A stretch of DNA of 64,000 nucleotides from RYN-230 sp036497945. Its GTDB lineage: Bacteria; Actinomycetota; Actinomycetes; Streptosporangiales; Streptosporangiaceae. This document shows, in pieces, positions 26,914-34,192 of this stretch. Location: contig DASXIN010000041.1 of assembly GCA_036497945.1 (NCBI GenBank), forward strand, positions 46,179 through 110,178. The letters run 5' to 3'. The translations under genes and the position numbers were made by a program. Position 1 is the stretch's first letter; the number at the start of each line of letters is the position of its first letter. Below the pieces are notes generated by a model. That model made no database searches. It saw only the letters and a list, made by a program, of their open reading frames with translations, and was not told the origin of the DNA.

Positions 26914-27310
26914 TCAAACGTCAGTCCCGGTTATCCGGACGAATCGCTCATCGATAACAGCGCGTGCGCGATCGTTGGAAGATGGCAGCATGTGCGCATA
27001 GACGCGCACGGTGAAGGCCGGATCCTTGTGGCCGAGGTACTCGGCCAGCTCCTTGATAGAGACGCCCCCGCCAGCATGACGCTGGAGTAGTAGTGGCGGA
27101 GCTGGTGAATCCCTTCCCTGCGGGTGGTGACCTAACGGCGTCGGCCGCGCCGGTCCACAGCAGGCTCGGGAATCAGGCCTGCCTTGACGAGTGCGGGCTT
27201 CAGATTGTCTCTGAGTAGTTACGGGACTTGACGTGCTGATCGTCGGTAGGCCACCGGAACAGGATATTGAACATGCCAGGCTTCCCGCTCAGCTTCTCCC
27301 ACCGGAGCGT
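26914..27310 (-). pseudogene. Broken tyrosine recombinase (integrase), C-terminal part
   Basis: Reading the minus strand in three joined frames gives LFRWPTDDQHVKSRNYSE, then LKPALVKAGLIPEPAVDRRG, a TAG stop, then REGIHQLRHYYSSVMLAG, a frameshift, and KELAEYLGHKDPAFTVRVYA followed by a normal end at 26914. These are the catalytic HxxR (HQLR), LGH and the nucleophile Tyr (VYAHM) of phage/AICE-type integrases. At least two frameshifts and one stop make it inactive, and the N-terminal half is absent. It marks a former integrated element. Confidence 0.85.
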
Positions 27311-27545
27311 ACATCGACTGGATCCAGTACCTATTGACGTTTCAGACTGCAACGACACTTATGTTGGATGGGCAGCATCTGCGGGAAGACGACGCGTGCT
27401 GGCGCCTCGTACTCCGGATGTCCCGCGTACTCGTGAGTCGGGGACCGGGCCACCAGCGTTAACTTGGGTTTGGTGGATCAGATGGGGGCCGCAGGCTGCG
27501 GCGCGAACGTTGCCGCCCGCCAGGTGCCGGACTACCGTCAGTCAG

Positions 27546-28736
27546 GTGAACGCGCCAGATTCCGCTGTCGGTGCGGGCCATGCCGCCGGCGGGAGGGTGT
27601 GCCGTGATCCGCCTGATCAGGCACGGCTGCGTCAGCTTGCCGACGAGCAGGCGGCGCTGCGGCGGGTCGCGACGCTGGTGGCGCGTGGGGCGGCGCCAGA
27701 GGAGGTGTTCGCGACGGTCACCAACGAGGTTGGGCGGCTGTTTGGCGTCGATATCGCGGGCATGTTCCGTTACGAGTCGGACGGTACGCTCGCCTTCGTG
27801 GCAAGCTGGGGCGGCGCACCGGGCACCCTTCCCGTTGTTGGCAGCCGGTGGCCCCTTGAGGGGCACAACGCGGCCACGCTCGTTTGCAAGACGGGCCGCC
27901 CGGCCCGGATCGACCGCTATGCCGATGCCACCGGCCCACTCGGCACCATGGTCCGCGAGGCAGGCATCCGCTCGGCGGTCGCGGTACCGATCACCGTGGA
28001 GGGCCGCCTCTGGGGCACGATGGGCATCGGCGCGAATCTGGAGCAGCCGCTGGCACCGGATACCGAGGCGCGCCTGGTCTCGTTCACCGAGCTGGTGGCG
28101 ACGGCGATCGCCAACGCGCAGAGCCGCGCCGAGCTGATCGCCTCCCGGGCGCGGATCGTCGCCGCTGCGGATGAGAGCCGGCGGCGGATCGAGCGTGACC
28201 TGCACGACAGCACCCAGCAGCAGCTGGTATCGCTACTGCTCGACCTGCGCCAGGTGCAGACGACGGCGCCGCCCGAGCTCGAAGGCGGCCTGGCGCGCAT
28301 CGCCGAGCGGGTCACCGGCGTGTTTAATCAGGTACGGGAGATCTCCCACGGCATCCACCCCGCGATCCTTTCCGAGCGGGGCCTGACACCGGCGCTCGAA
28401 GCGCTGGCCCGCCGGTCCTCCGTGCCAGTCGAACTGGATCTGCGCACCGGACGGCGGCTGCCGGATCATGTGGAAGTCGCGGCGTACTACGCGGTATCGG
28501 AGGCGCTGGCCAACGCCGCCAAGCACGCGCGCGCATCGGTCGTGCACGTCGAACTCGACGCACCGGACACAGTCGTGCGGCTGGCGATCAGCGACGACGG
28601 GATCGGCGGAGCCGACCCCGCCCGGGGGTCCGGGCTGACCGGGCTCCGCGACCGCACCGAGGCGGTCGGCGGCACGTTCGACGTGACCAGCCCCGCCGGC
28701 GGCGGCACCACGCTGCTCATCCAGATCCCGGTCTAG
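27546..28736 (+). CDS. GAF-domain sensor histidine kinase, NarL class
   Basis: A 396-residue kinase without membrane segments. A GAF sensory domain occupies about 50-205 (EEVFATVTNEVGRLFGVDIA ... TEARLVSFTELVATAIANAQ). HisKA_3 has RRRIERDLHDSTQQQ with the histidine at about 220, and HATPase ends with SDDGIGGADP and GSGLTGLRDR. No response regulator is adjacent. The start is uncertain: GTG 27546 is the most plausible, a GTG about 14 codons further on is possible, and the open frame upstream to 27267 overlaps the integrase relic and looks non-coding. Confidence 0.85.
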   Translation: MNAPDSAVGAGHAAGGRVCRDPPDQARLRQLADEQAALRRVATLVARGAAPEEVFATVTNEVGRLFGVDIAGMFRYESDGTLAFVASWGGAPGTLPVVGSRWPLEGHNAATLVCKTGRPARIDRYADATGPLGTMVREAGIRSAVAVPITVEGRLWGTMGIGANLEQPLAPDTEARLVSFTELVATAIANAQSRAELIASRARIVAAADESRRRIERDLHDSTQQQLVSLLLDLRQVQTTAPPELEGGLARIAERVTGVFNQVREISHGIHPAILSERGLTPALEALARRSSVPVELDLRTGRRLPDHVEVAAYYAVSEALANAAKHARASVVHVELDAPDTVVRLAISDDGIGGADPARGSGLTGLRDRTEAVGGTFDVTSPAGGGTTLLIQIPV

Positions 28737-28961
28737 CCAGGACCGGAAGCCCCCGGCTCTATCCTCGTCGGCCATGGCAGCCCGGGAGCCTGGCATCCCA
28801 CCTCACGCCGTCCTTGAGGAGATCGCAGCAGCTCTCAGGAACGACCTAGACATATCAGTACCTGACGCTTGACGATCCCTCACGGATCAGCTAAATACCG
28901 TTGCAGTATTGAGTATCAACCCCGACGACTGGGCGCCCTCGCACCCGGCATATTTGGGTGG

Positions 28962-29121
28962 GTGACCAACTGGGTGACAATCGCGCTGAACAACCGCGAA
29001 CTACGACGGACGGCAGCGCACCTGATCATCCTGCCAGAAGGCCAGAATCGTACAGACCATCGACTTATCAATATTGCCTTGCAAGCAAGGGGTCACTGGT
29101 TCGAACCCAGTTGCGCCACCA
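28962..29121. mobile_element. Probable attachment-site scar: arm-type repeats plus tRNA 3' fragment (module A)
   Basis: A direct-repeat pair GTGACCAACTGGGTGACAA (28962-28980) lies about 115 bp before a tRNA-like 3' part (29073-29121): anticodon arm with loop CTTGCAA (anticodon TGC), variable GGGTC, T-arm ACTGGTTCGAACCCAGT and a GCCACCA end. No D-arm or acceptor 5' strand lies upstream, and the left strand of the anticodon stem mispairs at its outer base, so it is not a working tRNA. Elements that integrate in a tRNA anticodon loop leave exactly this kind of scar. The first part of this gap, 28737-28961, shows nothing else. Confidence 0.6.
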
Positions 29122-29696
29122 GGCAGAACGCAGCCAGGGTGACCTTAGAAAGCCGCGTTGACCACCAAGTTGACCAGGCCGGTCACTGACCACCGCCAAG
29201 CAGCTCGTCAGCTTGGCCAGAGCATCGCGCTGGACAGCCTCATCTACGTGGATGTAAAGCATATTCAGTTATGATGCCAGTTCTCAAATAGCGCGACCGG
29301 TCCGCAATCTTTTCCCGGCCATGTTGGTCACGGTCAAATGGTATGCCCTTGTGATCCTCGGCAGTTAACCAGGCTTAGAACGACTTTTCACCAAACATTT
29401 AACGGTTGCTCCGTCACCACAGTCAAGCGGCCGGAAGATAACCAAGCTGTTCGCTGTACTTGCAGAGCTGTAATTTCATCGGATGAATTATTAAGGCGTT
29501 CAGCAAACACTCAATGTCCCCCCCGAGAGATCACCTTTATCCCGTTTCTGGCGTTAAGTACCGATTTACGGTAGCTGCCCCCGGGCATCAGTAGATCGAA
29601 TGCCGGTTCGTGGTGGCGGATGGCACTTGAGCGTGGTTACTATCCGAAAGAGCGACATTGTCGGAGGCTCCGCCACTTCCATCACAGGGGGTCACG
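29122..29696. other. Non-coding, AT-richer stretch
   Basis: Base composition falls clearly below the surrounding sequence, stops are frequent in all frames and no frame resembles a protein. Further TTGACCA-like words occur at 29158-29185. I see no gene. Confidence 0.5.
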
Positions 29697-29924
29697 GTGA
29701 ATATCACTCTTCCCCAACTGAAGGCCGGCGACAAGGACCAGCCGCAGAACCGGATGGTGCACCGGCTACAGGGCCTGGTCACTGCGCTTGGCAATCCGAT
29801 CACGATCGATGGCATCTTCGGCCCGAATACGGAGGCCGCGGTCAAGGCTCAGCAGCATGCTTTCGGGCTGGGCGTTACCGGGATCGTCGACGACAACACC
29901 TGGATGAAGCTGATCGGGGGTTAG
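29697..29924 (+). CDS. Small peptidoglycan-binding (PG_binding_1) domain protein
   Basis: A 75-residue protein that is just one peptidoglycan-binding domain: three helices with IDGIFGPNTEAAVKAQQHAF and GLGVTGIVDDNTWMKL, the usual signature. There is no signal peptide, so secretion would need another route or the protein acts after lysis, as in phage endolysin modules. I chose GTG 29697 because GGGGG lies 5 nt upstream; the frame is open to TTG 29658. It lies in the decayed mobile region and may be phage cargo. Confidence 0.75.
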   Translation: MNITLPQLKAGDKDQPQNRMVHRLQGLVTALGNPITIDGIFGPNTEAAVKAQQHAFGLGVTGIVDDNTWMKLIGG

Positions 29925-30507
29925 AACGGCAGGAACGGCGACGGCGGCAGGGTAACGCATCAACTCATATCAAGGCACCTGAGCACGTCCTGCCGCCGCA
30001 TGCCGTCGGAGCCGGAGCCTGTGATCCGACGACTGATGTGCGACGTATCCGAGAGCTGATGTGCACGTCAGCCTCCTTCAGCGTAGTTACGCCCTGCTGG
30101 CCACCCCCGAGTAGTTGAGAACGAACCGCCAAACGGCCAGCCGCGTGCAGCAGCAAAGTGCAGCAAGCGCAGCGCACCGAGCTGATCACCTCCGACCAGC
30201 ATAGGCGCGATGACGTGCATCAACGACCCTCAATGACCGCTGTGCAACTAGTTCAACACCGAGGGGTCTCCCGGCCGATCAGGCTTCGCTTGTTCCTGGC
30301 GCCCCGGCTCCGCCAAGGGAAGTCCATACATCAGGCGCGCCTGCTCCTGCTTCCCGAAAGCGACTCACCACCTGGTTGGGTACGGAACCCCTCTGGGCAT
30401 CCAGAAGCGGTCGCTCCCTGCGTTTCCGCGTTGCGATGCGGCCATGGCGCGATTCGGGCCGCTAGGGGGAAACCGAAGACTTGACTGCTGCCCCATGGGC
30501 GTGCGCC
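29925..30507. other. Intergenic, no gene seen
   Basis: About 580 bp without a convincing coding frame, RNA gene or repeat. Short frames lack ribosome sites and recognisable content. Confidence 0.5.
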
Positions 30508-30783
30508 ATGCGTCTAAGCGAGATGAGGATCGTCGGGGTCCTGCTCGTAGCTGCCGCCGCGGTGACCGTCGCGCTCGTCCTTGTCGTGACTGGCATACCG
30601 CAGTCCCACCACCAGCATCACCACCCGCCCGTCCAGCGGGTCAGCTTACCGCCCTTCCAACGGGTCCCAGTTCCCTGTCGGCCGCTGACCGGTTCGGGCG
30701 TGGGCTACTCTCCAGGCTCGTATGTGCCGCCCGGCCGGATCATCCCGGGCGGCCCGCCGCACGAACTGCACGAGTGCCGCTGA
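30508..30783 (+). CDS. Small membrane-anchored His/Pro-rich protein
   Basis: A 91-residue candidate with an N-terminal hydrophobic helix (VGVLLVAAAAVTVALVLVV) followed by a histidine cluster SHHQHHHPP and a Pro/Gly-rich tail containing two Cys. It has the form of an exported, anchored peptide, and the histidines could bind metal. Third-base GC is high, as expected for a real gene here. Start is ATG 30508 or ATG 30523. No family recognised. Confidence 0.5.
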   Translation: MRLSEMRIVGVLLVAAAAVTVALVLVVTGIPQSHHQHHHPPVQRVSLPPFQRVPVPCRPLTGSGVGYSPGSYVPPGRIIPGGPPHELHECR

Positions 30784-30986
30784 GCATCAGTGCTGGACGA
30801 GGATCTGCTCCGCAACCGCGGGCGGCCCGGCCAGATGCGGGCTCGTCACCCGCCACCAAGCTCGGCTGGCGGGACTGGCTGGCGACGGGCAGCCCGCCGG
30901 ACCGCTGAGCGACACACCGCTGGCACGAAACCCTGCGCATGCGCAGGATTCGTCGCTGACTTGCACAAACACCCGGCTACGTACCA

Positions 30987-31181
30987 CTATCGCGGCTGTG
31001 CTGGTGACAGCGGAGCAGGCCCGGATATGACGGGGAGGAGCCTCGCGGTCACGATAGGCGCAGGCGCGGGCGCGGGAGTATGGCGGACTGCGGGCTGCCT
31101 GGTGGCGACGATAATGAGGACAGCCAGGGTCGCGTGGATGACCAGGCCGACGAACATGATCAGAACGTGGCGGGACAACAT
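30987..31181 (-). CDS. Possible small membrane protein
   Basis: A 64-residue frame begins MLSRHVLIMFVGLVIHATLA, has one membrane helix and then an Ala/Pro-rich tail. AAGGG lies only 2 nt before the ATG. It sits just downstream of the broken NB-ARC gene. The rest of 30784-31221 shows nothing. Existence uncertain. Confidence 0.3.
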   Translation of the reverse strand: MLSRHVLIMFVGLVIHATLAVLIIVATRQPAVRHTPAPAPAPIVTARLLPVISGPAPLSPAQPR

Positions 31182-31221
31182 GACCCTTGGACGCAACGCC
31201 TGAGCGCCGGGTGCCGCGCCT

Positions 31222-31823
31222 GAGCCGACGCCGCACCGCCTGCCCGGTACTCTCCAGATCGGCGTTAGCCTCGTTGATGCCTAGGCCCGCCGCTATTTCG
31301 GCCAGGCCGTTCAGCACCGTGGCCTGGTCACCCGCGTTCACCCATGCCACCAGCCGCCAGCCCGCCGCAATGCAGGCCCGCGCATATGCCGCCGCAAGCT
31401 GGGTCTTGCCTACCCCACGTATGCCGGTCACCGCTCGCACCACCGTGACCCCCGGGCCGCCCCGACCAAGCTGGTCCAGCAGGTCCTGGCGGGCTGGAAA
31501 GCAGGCGCCTGCTGTGGCACCTCGCCCACGACCACCAGACCCTGTCCGGGGGCAACTGTCTGGGGCTGCCGCTCGATATAGGTCTCGATGAACTGATTGA
31601 CCTGGTTATTGCCTGCGCCGACCTGGACACCCTGGCCACCGCCAACCTCAGCATGTGGTACTTCCGCGTCAGGCAGGAGACGTGCCCTGCGGCGGGCCTG
31701 CATCAGGGGGATGACACCGAAAACGATCGTTGCGGCAACCCCCGCAACGCCCGCCACCGAGCCCACCACGCCCCAGGCGAACGCATCCACGCTGTGACGA
31801 TACGACCTCAGAAGCGTAGGCAT
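31222..31823 (-). pseudogene. Broken membrane-anchored NB-ARC-type ATPase
   Basis: One frame encodes a helix (WGVVGSVAGVAGVAATIVFG) and a linker ending VVVGEVPQQAPAFQP. After a one-base loss near 31490 the sequence continues in the next frame with LLDQLGRGGPGVTVVRAVTG, Walker A GIRGVGKTQLA and LVAWVNAGDQATVLNGLAEI. The similarity stops at about 31222, so Walker B, the ARC region and the TPR or other C-terminal repeats are missing. Intact relatives are large STAND-type signalling ATPases common in actinomycetes, some with defence roles. This copy cannot be functional. Confidence 0.75.
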
Positions 31824-31909
31824 CAGGTATCCAGGCAACCTTGACCGCCAGGTCAGCAGAACATCCGCGGTCTAGGCCAGCGAGCTGCTACCTGTGCTGC
31901 AACGCCTGA

Positions 31910-32045
31910 GTGACTAACCGAGTGACAACTGGCGCGGACACTGGCGGACATCCGCGGATCACGACGCACTAGTCCTCGCAGCCAGGCGCCGTGAAGTCGC
32001 ATGTGCTTTCGATCGCTGGGTTGCCTGGGGGTCAAGGGGTCGTAG
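31910..32045. mobile_element. Probable attachment-site scar (module B)
   Basis: The repeat pair GTGACTAACCGAGTGACAA (31910-31928), very like that of module A, lies about 115 bp before a tRNA-like fragment at 32021-32045 with CTGGGGGTCAAGGGGTCG. As I recall it, this matches the anticodon loop and 3' stem of actinobacterial tRNA-Pro(GGG). The T-arm is absent. The shared layout with module A suggests two related insertions. The rest of 31824-32166 shows no gene. Confidence 0.5.
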
Positions 32046-32166
32046 TACAGCCGCGTCGTCCAGGAGGCCGGCTGGCCCGACAAGGTAGGGCTTGAGGATG
32101 CCGGTTCCGACTTCGCCGATCACCGCGGCGGCGCAGCGTTCGCCGAGGGGTCGCCGGACTGGCGTG

Positions 32167-32748
32167 CTAGCTACCCGGGTTGGTGCTGACGTCGTGGCCG
32201 AGTTCCCGGCGAAGCTGATCCTCTACCCGCTCCCAGCCGGAGCCGAGAGTCTGAGTCATGGAGGCTTTCAATGCTTCCGCCGCGTCAGCCACTTGATCAG
32301 CTAGCTGGCGTACCTCGGCCAGGGTGCGCGCCGTGACAGTCACCTCGTGAGATCCCCGTCCGCCACGCAGCGTGACCATCACGCTGCCGGGCCGGGTGGC
32401 CCAGGTGTCGTGGATCACCTGGTTGCGTTCCCGGTTTGCCTCATGGCAAGCCCGCAGCGCGGCGAGCACCGCATCTTTCGCGTGTGCGGGAATGTCGGTG
32501 TGGTAGTTGGTGAGGTGTTCGCAGTCCTCGATCAGGGCAGATGCCGTGAGGCGGCCGTCCACCACGGCCGCGTACTTGCTGCCGACCAGGGCGCTGAATG
32601 CCGCGCGCAGCATCCGTTCCATGTAGGCCGCTTCAAGGACGATGCCACCCAGGGCGTGTTGCAGTTCATCGACATCCATACCAGTGATCATGATGGAAGC
32701 AAGACCCAGCGACGCGGACAACCCCTCGCCGATGTGTAGCTGGATCAC
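32167..32748 (-). CDS. HEPN-motif protein, possibly a ribonuclease
   Basis: A 193-residue all-helical protein of no family I can name. It carries ANRERNQVIHD, which fits the HEPN ribonuclease pattern Arg-polar-x3-His (R-N-QVI-H) in the middle of a helix pair. HEPN proteins often act as toxins or in abortive-infection systems, but no partner antitoxin (MNT or similar) lies next to it. The GTG at 32748 has AGGA upstream; ATG codons 60-75 nt further in are alternatives. It borders the mobile region, which fits acquired cargo. Confidence 0.6.
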   Translation of the reverse strand: MIQLHIGEGLSASLGLASIMITGMDVDELQHALGGIVLEAAYMERMLRAAFSALVGSKYAAVVDGRLTASALIEDCEHLTNYHTDIPAHAKDAVLAALRACHEANRERNQVIHDTWATRPGSVMVTLRGGRGSHEVTVTARTLAEVRQLADQVADAAEALKASMTQTLGSGWERVEDQLRRELGHDVSTNPGS

Positions 32749-32891
32749 CAGATCCTGGTCATCGAGGTATCGGCGTCAGGACGTAAATCACCAGACCCAG
32801 GTGACAGCCGTTCACCTTGGTGGCGCCTAGCTTCGGTGCCAGGTGATCCCGGCCACCCGGGCGGACCGGTACCTCGACAGCAAGGGTCGTG

Positions 32892-33767
32892 ATGTCAGTG
32901 ACCATTCCCCGTACCCAGCGCTATCGTCTCGGGACGGCCACCGTGTCTCGCATCGGATTCGGCGCGATGCAACTGCCAGGTCCAGGGGTATTCGGCCCGC
33001 CACGAGACCGGGATGCGGCCATCGCGGTGCTCCGCCGCGCAGCCGAACTCGGCGTGGATCACATCGATACGGCACAGTTCTACGGCCCCGGTGTCGCGAA
33101 TGAGCTCATCAGGGCGGCGCTGTATCCCTACCCCGAGGGTCTCGCACTGGTCAGCAAGGTTGGCGCGCGCCGGGACGAGTCGGGCGGAGTGCTGCGGTAC
33201 GACCTGCCCGCCCAGCTCCGGCAGGGAATCGAGGACAACCTGCGCAGCCTGGCTGTCGATCGCCTGGCCGCAGTCAACCTGCGTCTGATCGACAGCGCCC
33301 AGCCCGACCGGCGGTTCGATGACCAGCTGGCGGCCATGGTGAAAGCCCGCGATGACGGGTTGATCGGCGGCGTCGGCCTCAGCAACGTCACTCGCGAGCA
33401 CCTGCTTCACGCGCTCTCCCGCACCGACGTCGTCTGTGTGCAGAATCCGCTGAATCTGGCTGACCGGGCCGCCATGCCCGTGCTCGACGAGTGCCAGCAG
33501 CGCGGGATTGCCTTCGTGCCGTTTTTCCCGCTCGGCTCGGCCTTCGCCCGGAGTAATCCGGTCCTGGGCAGCCAGCAGGTAATCGCTACCGCCGCGCGAC
33601 TTGGTCACACGCCAGCTCAGATAGCCCTGGCCTGGCTGCTTGACCTGGCGCCGAACGTGCTCTTGATACCCGGTACGTCCTCGGTGCGCCACCTCGAAGA
33701 GAACATGGCCGTCGCGGATATCGAATTGGACGCGGAAGCACGCGAGTTGCTTGCCTCCGTGGCCTAG
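32892..33767 (+). CDS. Aldo/keto reductase family oxidoreductase
   Basis: A 291-residue TIM-barrel NADPH-dependent reductase. HIDTAQFYG supplies Asp and Tyr, LVSKVGARR the Lys, and VGLSNVTREHL and LLIPGTSSVRHLEENM are the cofactor-binding parts. The position usually holding the catalytic His reads VNLRLIDSAQP, so the tetrad is incomplete, as in one actinobacterial subgroup. ATG 32892 has AGGG upstream. Two very small genes follow in the same direction. Confidence 0.88.
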   Translation: MSVTIPRTQRYRLGTATVSRIGFGAMQLPGPGVFGPPRDRDAAIAVLRRAAELGVDHIDTAQFYGPGVANELIRAALYPYPEGLALVSKVGARRDESGGVLRYDLPAQLRQGIEDNLRSLAVDRLAAVNLRLIDSAQPDRRFDDQLAAMVKARDDGLIGGVGLSNVTREHLLHALSRTDVVCVQNPLNLADRAAMPVLDECQQRGIAFVPFFPLGSAFARSNPVLGSQQVIATAARLGHTPAQIALAWLLDLAPNVLLIPGTSSVRHLEENMAVADIELDAEARELLASVA

Positions 33768-33794
33768 CAACCTGACCCACCGGGGAGGATTGTC

Positions 33795-33941
33795 GTGAAG
33801 CCTGGACGGATCGCCGTCGTCACTGTGGGGAGCCCCGAAGCGGCGTTCCGAGCCGGTGCCCGGGCCAGCGCCCGCAGCACAGGCGATCTGGCAGTGCTGC
33901 AGGTGTATCCCGGAGCAACTTTTCGCGCTCTGTCCATGTGA
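33795..33941 (+). CDS. Small hypothetical protein, 48 residues
   Basis: GTG start at 33795 behind an excellent ribosome site (GGGGAGG). The product begins VKPGRIAVVTVGSPEAAFRA and ends ATFRALSM. Sequence is simple, Ala/Arg-rich, without a membrane helix. It is 27 bp after the aldo/keto reductase, so co-transcription is likely. I do not recognise it; the ribosome site and codon use are the evidence. Confidence 0.5.
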   Translation: MKPGRIAVVTVGSPEAAFRAGARASARSTGDLAVLQVYPGATFRALSM

Positions 33942-33995
33942 GAGCCAAAATCCGGCCGCCAAGGCCGACGCAATCGTTGCCGGGGGGGCAGGGCC

Positions 33996-34172
33996 ATGAT
34001 CATCCACCAGTATGTCGCGAAGGCCGTGCAGGACGACGCGCCGCGGGCCGGCGAACGGGACCGCCTGCTCCTGGAGGCACGGCGGGCCAGCATGGCGCGC
34101 CGCGAGCGTGTCGTTCGCGCCGCCCCGGCGAGGCGGTTGGCCCGGCTGCTGCTCCGCCGGGCGCCCGCCTAA
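33996..34172 (+). CDS. Small basic hypothetical protein, 58 residues
   Basis: ATG at 33996 after a purine-rich GGGGGGGCAGGG. The product is strongly basic in its second half (RRASMARRERVV and RRLARLLLRRAPA) and helical. Short Arg-rich proteins of this type are frequent in actinomycetes and unassigned. It is convergent with the efflux pump that ends at 34193. Confidence 0.5.
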   Translation: MIIHQYVAKAVQDDAPRAGERDRLLLEARRASMARRERVVRAAPARRLARLLLRRAPA

Positions 34173-34192
34173 CTCTCCGAGCCGAGCGCACC

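Noticed and set aside
28774..28872. 32-codon frame after the GAF kinase
   Set aside because: Reads MAAREPGIPPHAVLEEIAAA and looks helical, but has no ribosome site and no known match; too weak to annotate.
29073..29121. Functional tRNA gene
   Set aside because: T-arm and a GCCACCA end are present, but there is no D-arm or 5' acceptor strand and the acceptor length does not fit, so it is treated as a fragment.
28869..29189. 106-residue frame over the tRNA-like fragment
   Set aside because: Its sequence is the translation of the tRNA fragment and arm repeats; no ribosome site.
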